This document shows positions 1 to 9,500 of a DNA stretch of 64,000 nt, piece after piece (positions within the stretch are counted from its first letter, which is position 1; every line of letters begins with the position of its first letter). The stretch is from F23-B02 sp963650165 (GTDB lineage: Bacteria > Bacillota > Clostridia > Oscillospirales > Oscillospiraceae). Under the pieces are notes generated by a model that saw nothing but the letters and a program-made list of their open reading frames with translations, searched no databases and was not told the DNA's origin. The stretch spans positions 43,626 through 107,625 of the forward strand of contig CAVJKX010000006.1 of NCBI GenBank assembly GCA_963650165.1, read 5' to 3'. Both the position numbers and the translations under genes were made by a program.

Positions 1-2817
1 ATCCGACGCGCTTACATCCGTAAAGACGACGGCCGAGCTCACGCTCGGGCAGCCCGCCGCCCGCCACATGAACATGACGATCTGGTATCTCGTACATGCG
101 GCCTTGGGCGAAAACGTCGAAGGCCCCGTGCCGTTTGTTATCCCCGCGCTCACGGCCCACTGCACCGCGTCATAGCAGAACATGCCGGGCTCCACGTCGT
201 CAAAGACCGGCACCGTGACAGGCGCATTGCCGCCGGGATCGTATGCGCCGCAGACCGTGCACCTGCCGTCGGAAAATTTGTGCCCCGCCGCCGCGACGGT
301 TTTGCCGAGCTCCGTAATGTCTCCGCAGCGCGTACAGAACATATCGCCGCTGTAGCCGCTCTCGGTGCAGGACGGCTGCTTTTCGCTGCGCAGCTCGTAT
401 GCATGCCCCAGGGCGGGCAGCGTGCTTCCGACGGTGACCGTTTTGCCGCAGACGGTGCATACCTCGTCGCCGCTCCGGCCGCCCTTCAGGCAGCCCGGTT
501 CAACTGCGCCCTTAAGCTCGGTCACATGCCCCGGAGAAGTGACATGGTCCTTTGTGCAGCTCGCGCCGCAGGAGCATTTATAGGTCGTGTAGCCGTCGGC
601 GGTGCATGTCGGCGCGGTGACGCCCGCCGCCCTGAAGTCGTGCACATGCCCCTGCTGCCCGCCGCCGTCGGGATCCGGCGCGCCGCAGCGTGTGCAGTAT
701 CCGCCGGAATAGCTGTGACCGAGCGCGGCGGTCGGGCTGTCGGTGAAGCTGCTGCCGCAGGAGCATTTATGCACGGTATAGCCGCCGATCGTGCAGGTAG
801 GCACGACGACCGTACCGCCGGAGTAGCTGTGGATATGTCCCATGTACGTTTTCTCCGCAGCGATGAGCGCGGTATTCGAGCCGCTTATGCTCACGGCGCT
901 CCACTGCTCGACAGTGCCGAGAAAAATGACCGTTTTAAGTGCGGCGCAGCCGTCGAAGGCCCGCTCGCCTATGGCGGTGACATTGGCAGGTATCGTTATT
1001 TCCGCGAGCGAGGAGCAGCCTGAAAACGCGCTCGAGGGAATGACGGTGACATCGTTCGGTATCACCGCCTTTTTAAGCGAGGAGCAGCCGGAAAACACTG
1101 CGCTTTCAAGCCTCGTTGCGCTTTCCGGTATGCTTATCTCAGAAAGCGCGGTGCAGCCGGAAAAGAGAGAGGCCTCCAGAGCTTGCAGCCCCTCTGGCAG
1201 AGCGGCCGTTTTAAGCCTCGTGCAGCCTGAAAACGCGGCTTTGCCGATCTCCGTCACCGAATCCGGCACGCTGACGCTTTCAAGATCGGCTCCGGAGAAG
1301 GCCTTTTCGCCTATCGACGTCACCGTCTCCGGCACGCTGTATGCGCTGCCCGTTCTGCCGGGAGGATAGCTTATGAGCCTTGTTCCGTCGGCGCTCATCA
1401 GCACGCCGCCGGGGGAGGAGTACTCAGCGTTTCCGTCGGCTGCCGAGTATCGGCTCAGAGCGGCACAGCCGGAAAACGCCCTGAGATCGAGCTTCTCTGC
1501 GTTGCCTAACAGTTTGACCTGCGCAAGCTTTGTGCAGCCCTCAAAGGCATTGGCGCCGAGACTCGCTACGCCGATGACGGCGGAGAGGATTTTTTCCCTG
1601 AAGCCGTACCACGGAGCCGTGCCCTCTCCGGCCATGAAGGCGGGAACGCTGCTCCCGCTTAAGGTGAGCACGCCGCTTCGCGTGAGCGTCCAGTCATAGC
1701 CGCTCTCCGAGCCGCCTGCAAGCAGCTCAGGAAGCGCCGCGCCGCAGACGGAGCAGGTATCGCCGCCGTCCGTGTGCAGAGCCCTGTCACGAACCTCGCC
1801 GCAGGAAGAGCACTCGTGCCAATGGTAAGCGCCGTCGCTTTTCCATGCGCCGAAGCCGTGCGTATGGCGCAGGCAGTTTATCTCGGTGCCTTCGGGAAAA
1901 CCGGCGGCCTTACCGCCGATCTTTACCCAATCCTCAAATGTCCCGTCATAGCTTACGCTGCTCGGAGCCGTGCCGCCGAAGGCGTTTTTGCCGATCTTCG
2001 TCAGCCCGTTCGGGAGCGTGAGCTCACCGGAGACAGAGCCGCAGCCGAAAAACGCATCCGCGCCGATCTCGCGCATGCCGGCCGGTATGCCGGCGCGGCT
2101 CAGCTTTGCGCAGTTTTTGAAGGCCTCCGCGCCGAGCTTCGTTACGCTCTGCGGTATCTCCGCCGCGGTAAGCGCAGAGCAGCTTGAAAACAGCCATGGC
2201 GGCAGCTCACTTATGCCCTGCGGCAGTCTGACCGAGGATAGATTTTTGCAGGAAAGAAAGGCTCCGCTGCCGAGCGTCTTTACGCTGTCGGGCAGAAAGA
2301 CGCTTTTAAGAGCGGCCGCAAAGGAAAAGGCATATTCTCTTATCGCCTCGGTGCCGTCGGCGACGGTAAAGCTTTCGCCCGATCTGCACGCAGGGTAGAC
2401 AATGAGCTCCTTCTGCTTTACGCCGTACAGAACGCCGCCGTCCGATGTGAAGTTCGGATTATTCTCCGCGAGCGCAAGCGTCTTGAGCCCGGTACAGCCT
2501 GCAAAAGCGGCCGTTCCGATGCTTTCAAGGCTCGCAGGGAGCGATATATCCGAAAAAGAGCAAAAATAAAAAGCGTACTCGCCGATGCTCGTTACGCCTT
2601 CGCTGATAATCACGCTCCGTATCTTCTCATCTGCCCACGGCGCGGGATCATCTGCGCTGTAGTCCGACATCCTGCCGCTTCCGCTTACGCTCAGCACTCC
2701 GCCGGACAGCGTCCATGTCAGACCGTCTCCGCAGACGTTTTCTGCCAGCGCGGCACAGGGTATGAGCGTCAGGATCAAAAGCATTGCAAGGGTGAAGCTG
2801 AGTAATTTTTCTTTCAT
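1..2817 (-). CDS. BspA-type leucine-rich-repeat surface protein with SLH domain (3' end outside window)
   Basis: Open from ATG at 2817 to the window edge, 939 codons without a stop. A signal peptide (Lys-rich start, hydrophobic stretch to about residue 25) is followed by two blocks of LRR_5 repeats of the type I-P-x-x-V-T-x-I-G-x-x-A-F-x-G-C, roughly residues 50-280 and 345-600. Between and after them lie paired CxxC segments (CSSCGE, CSVCGA, CTRCGA, CTVCGK) that resemble small zinc-ribbon-like modules. From about residue 882 an S-layer-homology domain begins (YDAVQWAVSAGITNGTG, then FTDV), which in this family anchors the protein to secondary cell-wall polymers. The RBS is GGAGG, 8 nt before the ATG. 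Known for the family: cell-surface adhesins or binding proteins; the ligand cannot be read from the sequence. Confidence 0.9.
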   Translation of the reverse strand, partial: MKEKLLSFTLAMLLILTLIPCAALAENVCGDGLTWTLSGGVLSVSGSGRMSDYSADDPAPWADEKIRSVIISEGVTSIGEYAFYFCSFSDISLPASLESIGTAAFAGCTGLKTLALAENNPNFTSDGGVLYGVKQKELIVYPACRSGESFTVADGTEAIREYAFSFAAALKSVFLPDSVKTLGSGAFLSCKNLSSVRLPQGISELPPWLFSSCSALTAAEIPQSVTKLGAEAFKNCAKLSRAGIPAGMREIGADAFFGCGSVSGELTLPNGLTKIGKNAFGGTAPSSVSYDGTFEDWVKIGGKAAGFPEGTEINCLRHTHGFGAWKSDGAYHWHECSSCGEVRDRALHTDGGDTCSVCGAALPELLAGGSESGYDWTLTRSGVLTLSGSSVPAFMAGEGTAPWYGFREKILSAVIGVASLGANAFEGCTKLAQVKLLGNAEKLDLRAFSGCAALSRYSAADGNAEYSSPGGVLMSADGTRLISYPPGRTGSAYSVPETVTSIGEKAFSGADLESVSVPDSVTEIGKAAFSGCTRLKTAALPEGLQALEASLFSGCTALSEISIPESATRLESAVFSGCSSLKKAVIPNDVTVIPSSAFSGCSSLAEITIPANVTAIGERAFDGCAALKTVIFLGTVEQWSAVSISGSNTALIAAEKTYMGHIHSYSGGTVVVPTCTIGGYTVHKCSCGSSFTDSPTAALGHSYSGGYCTRCGAPDPDGGGQQGHVHDFRAAGVTAPTCTADGYTTYKCSCGASCTKDHVTSPGHVTELKGAVEPGCLKGGRSGDEVCTVCGKTVTVGSTLPALGHAYELRSEKQPSCTESGYSGDMFCTRCGDITELGKTVAAAGHKFSDGRCTVCGAYDPGGNAPVTVPVFDDVEPGMFCYDAVQWAVSAGITNGTGPSTFSPKAACTRYQIVMFMWRAAGCPSVSSAVVFTDVSASD

Positions 2818-2852
2818 TGCAGCCTCCTCGTTTTTACAACATTTTCGCTGAC

Positions 2853-2858
2853 ATTATA
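2853..2858 (-). promoter_or_regulatory. Candidate -10 box for the LRR/SLH gene
   Basis: TATAAT on the minus strand, 36 nt upstream of the start codon. No convincing -35 hexamer lies 16-18 nt further up, so this is a weak call. Confidence 0.35.
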
Positions 2859-3024
2859 ATACCAAAAATCCCGTTTTTATGTAAATGCTCCGATTCGACG
2901 AAATTCGGACGGCCGATTTGTAAACTTTGTATAAATGCAGATGCTGCGTTCCGCATTTGCGAAGCGCAGCACCGACTATGAGCAATTAATATTCGGATTT
3001 GCATAAAACCGTCGGAAAAACCGA

Positions 3025-3306
3025 TCAGTCCGAAAAACGGCAGGGCCACGGCGCGGTTTCGGAAGAGCTCATGTAATAGTATTCGCCCGTCGGCAGTGTG
3101 AGGCACCGCAGGTCAAAGCCGCACTCGCGCAGCAGCGCTATATCGTTTTTGAGCGTCGCGCGCGTAACGCATATACCCTGCCTTTCGAGGCGGCGCAGTA
3201 TAGCCGACGAGCGCAGAGGCGCACTCTCCGACGATTCGTTCATAAACAGGGCTATGAGCTTCAATATCCTTACCTGCGCGTTCGTGCTTCGCGGCATATC
3301 CGACAC
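3025..3306 (-). CDS. Small stand-alone helix-turn-helix protein (WYL/DeoR-like N-terminal domain only)
   Basis: 93 codons from a GTG at 3306 (an ATG at 3297 is an alternative). The segment RILKLIALFMNESSE through TRATLKNDIALLREC looks like the winged-HTH N-terminal domain of WYL-type regulators, but the protein ends about 25 residues after it with no ligand-binding domain. It starts 19 nt after the stop of the coil membrane protein at 3326-5017, so it is probably co-transcribed. It could be a truncated regulator or a genuine one-domain DNA-binding protein. The homology is recognised by eye only. Confidence 0.6.
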   Translation of the reverse strand: MSDMPRSTNAQVRILKLIALFMNESSESAPLRSSAILRRLERQGICVTRATLKNDIALLRECGFDLRCLTLPTGEYYYMSSSETAPWPCRFSD

Positions 3307-3325
3307 CTTCCGTCTTGCTGATTTG

Positions 3326-5017
3326 CTACTCCTGCTTTACCGTAATTTCTCCGGCAGGCTCGTCTGCGGCCTCGATGATCAGCTCACTCTCGGCCTGATC
3401 GGGAGAGGGGTCGGGGATATCAAAATCCTCGCCGTCTGCCGCTTCGAGTGCCGCCGCTCTGCGCTTTCCGGCGTTTTTTGCGGCCATTGCAAGCAGCGCG
3501 AATGCAAAGGCAAGAACCGTCAGCGCGATGAGCGCCGGAGCCTGAGCGTGACCCGAAAATTCGTAGCCCGTGCGCTCGCCGCCGGAATACAGCGCGACGG
3601 GATAGATGTAGGACGTGAAGCTCGTGCAGAAGCCGAAAACAAGCGCCGCAAGGCCTATACCGGAGGTGACCCAGCCGAGCACCATACCGGAAAGTGCGCG
3701 GCGGCGTGCAGCGTACACAATGCCGAATATGCCGCAGATCACGGCCAGCACGGACACCGCAAGCTCAAATACGCTCACAAGATAGCGGGCGAGAACCTCG
3801 CGTATAACGGTTTCGCACTGATCGCAGGGCATGGTGATCTCGTGGCCGAGGTGCGTGTAGGTGATCTCGTCGCCGGGATGCCCGATGCAGTAGAAAATGC
3901 GCTTTATCGTGTCGCCGGTGATGGAGGGGTCGCCCTGATATGCGTTTATGTAGTCCTGCGCGGCTATGGCTGCCTGCTCGCAGGCATCGAGGTCGAGGTA
4001 TTGGCAGCCGTTCTTGACGACGATCTCGCCGTTTTCGTCGGTCAGCCAATAGGTCCAGTCCTCGCCGAAGCGCTCCTTCAAAATTGACTTTACGCTCGGG
4101 CAGGCGATCTTATCGGAAGTACCCTCGTTAAAATAATAGGTGCCGGTGACGTTTTCCTCCTCGGACAGGAGCGTTTCGATACCTGCGGCTATCTGCGCCG
4201 CGCCGTTTTCAAACTCGGCAAGCTGCGCCTTGCCCTCCGCAAGGGCCTGACCTCCGGCTGCAAGATCCGTTTCGCCCTGGGCAAGCTGCTGCTCAGCCGC
4301 TGCAAGCTTTGCTTCGCCGGCCGCTATGGTCTTTTCGGCCTCGGCCAGCTTTGCCTTGCCGGCCTCCAGCGTCGCAAGACCGTCCTCATACTGCTTTAAC
4401 TGCGCCTTGCCGTCTGCCACCATCTGATTTATGTAGGCGGGGAAGTCGGTCACGTCGGCGGGGATATCAAGGCCGAGACGGCCTGCAAGCGGCCGCACGA
4501 CGGTTACAAACCACGCCTGCGCACTGTCAAAGCCGGGGAGTTTTGCTATCGTGCCGTCGCGCAGCTGAACGTACTGGTTAAGATACGGAAGCAGCGGCTC
4601 GATCTTCGCCAGCTTTTCCTTGCCCTCGTTATAGGCATCTGTGTTTGCGTCGATCTGCGCCTGACCCTCGGCGAGAGCTTTCTTTCCGGCTTCGTACTCG
4701 GCCTTTCCGTCTTCGAGGGCCTTTTTGCCCTCGTAATATGCCGCATAGCCTGCCGAAAGCGTGCTCTTGCCCTCGGAGTACGAGATAAGCCCGGCCTCAT
4801 AGCTGCTCACGCCTTCGGAGTAGGTGCTCTCGTTGGCACGGAGCTGCTCGATGCCGCCGAGAAGGGTGTCGACCGCCTCGAGTCCCATCTCGGAGTCCTC
4901 CGTTTTGTAGTCCTGAAGGTTTTTTGCATCACGAATGCCCGCGGCGCCGGTGAAAAGTCCGAACAGACCGGCCAGAACGAGGCAGATGCTGCAAACCGTT
5001 AGAAATACGCGTTTCAT
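3326..5017 (-). CDS. Membrane protein with long extracytoplasmic heptad-like coil
   Basis: 563 aa. An N-terminal hydrophobic segment (about residues 5-27) is followed by about 350 residues. Two stretches of these, about 60-140 and 210-280, are dense in a seven-residue pattern of A/Y-x-x-G-x-x-x (for example KAEYEAGKKALAEGQAQ). The C-terminal 170 residues hold about four transmembrane segments and an acidic tail. The coil closely resembles the coil in the MMPL protein at 6556-10089, including a shared KIxP turn (AKIEPLL here, EKIKPIY there). Such coils also occur in YhgE/Pip-like proteins. It lies downstream of the TetR and response-regulator genes on the same strand, with a 118-nt gap that may hold its own promoter. 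The function is unknown; a role with the MMPL exporter is inferred from the shared module and location. Confidence 0.75.
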   Translation of the reverse strand: MKRVFLTVCSICLVLAGLFGLFTGAAGIRDAKNLQDYKTEDSEMGLEAVDTLLGGIEQLRANESTYSEGVSSYEAGLISYSEGKSTLSAGYAAYYEGKKALEDGKAEYEAGKKALAEGQAQIDANTDAYNEGKEKLAKIEPLLPYLNQYVQLRDGTIAKLPGFDSAQAWFVTVVRPLAGRLGLDIPADVTDFPAYINQMVADGKAQLKQYEDGLATLEAGKAKLAEAEKTIAAGEAKLAAAEQQLAQGETDLAAGGQALAEGKAQLAEFENGAAQIAAGIETLLSEEENVTGTYYFNEGTSDKIACPSVKSILKERFGEDWTYWLTDENGEIVVKNGCQYLDLDACEQAAIAAQDYINAYQGDPSITGDTIKRIFYCIGHPGDEITYTHLGHEITMPCDQCETVIREVLARYLVSVFELAVSVLAVICGIFGIVYAARRRALSGMVLGWVTSGIGLAALVFGFCTSFTSYIYPVALYSGGERTGYEFSGHAQAPALIALTVLAFAFALLAMAAKNAGKRRAAALEAADGEDFDIPDPSPDQAESELIIEAADEPAGEITVKQE

Positions 5018-5135
5018 AATTTTCCTCCCTATGTTTTTTTCAATAACCGCGTCCTGTATAAACAGGCTGTTGTCAAATTTATATCATACGATTATCAACT
5101 GATGCTCATGCAAACATCAACAATAGTTGAGGAAA

Positions 5136-5807
5136 TTATGTTTTCTCGAGCTTGTAGCCTATGCCGCGCACGGTGCGGATGCGGATATCGCCGTTATCGT
5201 GCAGATGCGCACGCAGGCGGCTTATGTGGACATCGACCGTGTGCGTGTCGGCGCAGCTGTCATAGCCCCAGATATCGTCCATGATCTGCTGACGGGTGAC
5301 AATCCGACCGGGCGAGGCACAGAGCTTATACAGCAGGAGAAATTCCTTGAGCGGCAGCATGACGCTCTTTCCCTTGCAGCTGACGGTCATCGAGTCATAG
5401 TCCACCGTCGTCGAGCCGATGGTGCGGGTCCTGTCGCTTACCATCTGCGTGCGGCGCAGCAGAGCTCCGATGCGCAGGGTCAGCTCGCCGAGGTTCAGTG
5501 GCTTTGCCATGTATTCGTCCGCGCCGGAGACAAAGCTGCGGTGCAGATATTCATATCCGCCGTTTTCGGATATGAGCATGACGGGGATGCTCATTCCCGC
5601 CGCGCGCAGCGAGCGCACGAGGGTAAAGCCGTCTATCCCCGGCAGCATTACCTCGGCTATGACGGCGTCAAAATATTCCCTTTCCGTGAGATCGAGCGCG
5701 GAGTCTCCCGCGGCGGCGGATTTTACATCGTAGCCGCTTTTTACGAGCACGCGGGAGACCGTGCGCCTGAGCTCCGGGTCGCTTTCCGCAAGAAGTATTT
5801 TGAACAT
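5136..5807 (-). CDS. OmpR-family response regulator with Glu in place of phospho-Asp
   Basis: 223 aa. ATG at 5807 is chosen over an upstream in-frame start because AGGAGG sits 6 nt before it. The receiver domain is residues 1-115 and the winged-helix DNA-binding domain about 130-222 (ending VRGIGYKLEKT). In the receiver, the usual L-D-x-M-x-P motif reads A-E-V-M-L-P, so residue 52 is Glu rather than the phosphorylatable Asp. The conserved Lys (MAKPLN) and a Ser at the Thr position are kept. No histidine kinase gene is adjacent. The start lies 14 nt after the TetR stop, so the two form one operon. Glu at this site often mimics phosphorylation; constitutive activity is an inference. Confidence 0.9.
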   Translation of the reverse strand: MFKILLAESDPELRRTVSRVLVKSGYDVKSAAAGDSALDLTEREYFDAVIAEVMLPGIDGFTLVRSLRAAGMSIPVMLISENGGYEYLHRSFVSGADEYMAKPLNLGELTLRIGALLRRTQMVSDRTRTIGSTTVDYDSMTVSCKGKSVMLPLKEFLLLYKLCASPGRIVTRQQIMDDIWGYDSCADTHTVDVHISRLRAHLHDNGDIRIRTVRGIGYKLEKT

Positions 5808-5821
5808 AATGCCTCCTGAGC

Positions 5822-6403
5822 TCAGGAGGCGAGTATACCCCTCCATAAGCTTTCAAATGTATTTACCATTTCACGCGACAGCGTATCGGTGTCTTTGCAT
5901 TCACCGTAAAGATAGCGCTTGAGATTCTGGATTATGCCGCCGACTATAAACATCGCTATCGTATCCGCACTGCCGAGCAGATCGGGGCGCGACTGCCGGA
6001 GTAAGCTCACGGAGTTTGCCTTGGTACTTGCAAACAGGTGCTCGCCGAGTATATCGAACACCAGCGGCAGCGAGGGCATTTTAAGGCTCCGGCGTATGAG
6101 CTCGGGATGATCGTCGACAAACTTCATGAGCATGCGCCACGAGTGCTCGAAATGCTCGCTGCGGTTTTCGGCGATCTCGTCGGACTCGCTTTCTATGCGC
6201 GACTGTATCTCGTTCAGATAAAAGCGCAGAAAATCGTACTTATCCTCAAAATGAGAATAAAAGGTCGGGCGGCGGATCATTGCCGTCTCGCACAGCTCGT
6301 TTACCGTTATATCGTCAAACGTCTTTTCCGAGAGCAGCTCCTCGAAGGCTCGCATGAGCGCCTCATAGGTTTTTCTGACCCGCAGATCACTCTTCTTTTC
6401 CAT
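5822..6403 (-). CDS. TetR/AcrR-family transcriptional regulator
   Basis: 193 aa from ATG at 6403 (SD GAAAGGTG; an upstream in-frame start lacks one). The N-terminal HTH is clear: FDDITVNELCETAMIRRPTF then YSHFEDKYDFL. The C-terminal domain is variable, as usual for ligand-sensing TetR proteins. It is divergent from the MMPL operon and shares the intergenic region that holds a 15-bp perfect inverted repeat, so it probably represses both its own promoter and the exporter. The response-regulator gene follows in the same operon. Confidence 0.92.
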   Translation of the reverse strand: MEKKSDLRVRKTYEALMRAFEELLSEKTFDDITVNELCETAMIRRPTFYSHFEDKYDFLRFYLNEIQSRIESESDEIAENRSEHFEHSWRMLMKFVDDHPELIRRSLKMPSLPLVFDILGEHLFASTKANSVSLLRQSRPDLLGSADTIAMFIVGGIIQNLKRYLYGECKDTDTLSREMVNTFESLWRGILAS

Positions 6404-6442
6404 CGTAACACACCTTTCAAACGACAAATAAAAAACCAACGG

Positions 6443-6503
6443 AAGATAAATTACAAAACTTCGTTAATTGACATTTGTAATTTATCTTTTTTCAGTTTAT
6501 CCT
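6443..6503. promoter_or_regulatory. Divergent promoter with 15-bp perfect inverted repeat (putative TetR operator)
   Basis: Arms at 6443-6457 and 6474-6488 (AAGATAAATTACAAA and its exact reverse complement) with a 16-nt spacer. Each arm contains a TTGTAA that can serve as a -35 box: rightward TTGTAA at 6475-6480, 17 nt, TATCCT at 6498-6503; leftward TTGTAA at 6456-6451 with an AT-rich -10 (TTTTAT) near 6433-6428. Binding here would block both promoters. The link to the adjacent TetR gene is inferred from position. Confidence 0.7.
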
Positions 6504-6555
6504 CAAATTCGAAAAAAGTCAATCCCGAATTTTCGGGAGCAGAAGGAGCATTTTT

Positions 6556-9500
6556 ATGAGCAAAACCCAAACTCCGCTGCACAAATTCGCCGAATTTGTG
6601 GTCGGGAAATACAAGCTGTTCTTTATAATATTTGCCGCTCTGTGCGTATTCTCCGTCTTTTCGATGGGCTGGACGGAAGTCGAAAACGACGTCGCGCAGT
6701 ATCTTCCGGATTCGTATGAGGCAAAGCAGGGGCTTGATATTATGGCGCAGGAGTTCAAGACCTACGGCTCGGCGCAGATACTCGTCGAGGATACGGACGA
6801 GACAGACGCGGCGGAGATAAACGACGAGATATCCGCCGTCGACGGTGTCGGGAGCAGCACCTACAGCCTCAACGACAGCGGCTGCGCGCTGTTTAAGATA
6901 TCGCTTTCGTCTCTCGAGGGTGAGGGAGAGGAGACGGTCAATGCGCTGCGCGATATGTTCTCCGGTGAGAATGCGTACATATTCTCCGACGAGGGCAACA
7001 GTATCTCGGACCAGATAACCGGAGAGGTCAAGGGCCTTATCGGCATAGTTGCCGTGATCCTCGTGCTCGTCCTGACCTTCACCTCATCGACCTATGCCGA
7101 GGTGCCTATACTGCTGGCGACCTTCCTTGCCGCCGCTATCATAAACAAGGGCACAAACTTCATGCTCGGCAGGATATCGTTCATATCCGACTCGGTCACG
7201 ATAATTCTGCAGCTTGCGATGAGCGTTGACTACGCCATCATTTTCTGCAACCGCTACAAGCAGGCGCATAAGAGCCTGCCCGTGCGCGAGGCGGTCGTCG
7301 AGTCGCTGGCAAGCTCCGTCGTCGTCATAAGCTCGTCGAGCCTTACGACCATCGCCGGCCTCTTTGCCATGACCTTCATGAAATTCGGCATCGGTCTCGA
7401 CCTCGGCATCGCACTGATAAAGGCTATCATCATAAGCCTGCTTTCGGTATTTCTGCTTATGCCGGGTCTGCTGCTCAAAATGGGCGGGCTTATGGATAAA
7501 ACGCAGCACCGCAGCTTCGTTCCGAAGATATCCGCCGTTGGCAGCTTTGCATATAATGCGCGCCGCGTCGTGCCGGTCATCTTTGCCGCCGTGCTCATAG
7601 TCGCCTGCATCGGCTCGCAGAACGTCAATTACGCTTACAGCGAAACGCTGCTTGAGACCGTTAAGCAGAGTGAAAATAAGATCGCCGAAAACGAGATCCG
7701 CGCACAGTTCGGCGACGAGACGACGCTCGCCGTCGTTATCCCCAACGGCGATTACGACACCGAGGCCGAGCTCATATCGGCTCTGTCGGAGGCGGACGGG
7801 GTAAAGAGCGTCACCGGTATTGCGGGCATAGAGGTCATGGACGGCTATAAGCTTTCCGATAAGCTGACGTATTCGCAGTTTGCCGCCCTCGCGGGAGTGG
7901 ACCCGACGAGTGCGCAGGCGCTGTTTGCGCTCTACGCCGCGGAAAACGGCGAGCAGGAGGCTGCGGCCGACAGCCTGTCAGACTATAAGGCGCCGCTTAT
8001 AAAGCTGTTTCTGTTTTTAAACGAAAAGACAGATGACGGGACCGTCACGCTCACCGGGGAGCAGGCAGAGCTCGTGTCCTCTCTCAGCCGTGAGCTGGGC
8101 TTTGCCACCGATCAGTTAGAGGGCAAAAGCTACGACCGCATCGTACTGACACTCGGCGCTGCGGACGACGGAGACGAGACCTTTGAGCTGCTCGACCGCC
8201 TCCACGCCGTCACTGCTCAGTATTACCCCGACGAGAGCTACCTTGTCGGCAACGCAATGTCGGCCTACGGCTTCAAGGAGACCTTCACGCAGGATAACGT
8301 CATGGTAAGCGCCATGAGCATCGTCATGGTCATGATAGTTCTGCTGTTTACATTCAGATCGGTCGGCATGCCGCTGCTGCTCACGCTCGTTATTCAGGGC
8401 AGCATCTGGATAAACTTCGGCCTCACGGTCATTTCGGGCAGACATGTTCTCTTCATGGTCTACCTCGTCGCAAGCGCCATTCAGATGGGCTGCAACGTCG
8501 ACTATGCGATAGTCGTCGCCTCGCATTATAACGAAGAGCGTGCAGACGGCTTCAAGCCGAAGGAAGCCATGATAAACGCAATGAACCTCGCGTTCCCGAC
8601 GATAATAACATCCGGCACGGCGCTCATCTCGGCGGGACTTCTCATCGGCGCAAGGGTGTCGTCGGGGGCGGTTGCCGGAATGGGACACTTCGTCGGTACA
8701 GGCTCGACGATAACGGTGGTGCTCGTAATGTTCGTGCTGCCGGCAATGCTGATCTTCGGCGACGGGCTTATAAGAAAAACGGAGTTTCACATACACGCTG
8801 CAGAGCCGCATCTGCTCGTGCGCAGGATATCGGCGTGGGGGCTGGCGCTTTCGGTCGTGCTTGTGATGGCCGCGTCACCCTGGGTGCTCCTCTCCGGCAG
8901 AGCCGATTATGACCGGCGCACGGAGGACGACGAGAGCATCATCCAAAGCGCCGGTGAGCTCAAAGAGCTTGCGGTCTCGCTCGGCGCGCAGAAGGAAAAG
9001 TATGACGAAACGAAGCTCGGCTTTGCCGAAAGCGTCGTTACCGATAACATAGGTCAGTCGCAGCTGTATCAGGGTCAGGCGCAGTATGACGAGGGCGCAT
9101 CCCGGCTTGAGGCGGCCAAGGCGCAGTACGCCGAGGGACAGCGGCAGCTCGAGCAGGGAAAGACCGACTACGCCGCCGGACAGGAAAAGCTCGAGAAGGC
9201 CAAGGCACAGTACGCCGAGGGCGAGGCAAAGCTTGAAAAAATCAAGCCGATTTACAATATGGTGCAGCCTGCGTATCAGCGCTATCTTGATATGAAGGCG
9301 CAGTACGATGCCGCCGCGGCAAACGGAGAGTATGCCAGAGCCGCACTCCTGTGGGGAAGCGTTCAGGCGCAGAAGCTTGCCTACGAAAATGAGATAGCCG
9401 GAACGGGCTATTCGATAGAGAGCATCGTGCAGCAGTACGAGGACGGACAGCGGCAGCTTAATGAGGGCGCGGCGCAGATACAGGAGGCCGAGCGGCAGCT

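Noticed and set aside
2939..2971. Terminator after the small HTH gene
   Set aside because: A stem with TGCTGCG/CGCAGCA exists, but no T-run follows on the minus strand.
3098..4087. 329-codon plus-strand open frame
   Set aside because: Opposite the coil membrane protein, whose heptad repeats and TM helices are convincing; the plus frame lacks a domain.
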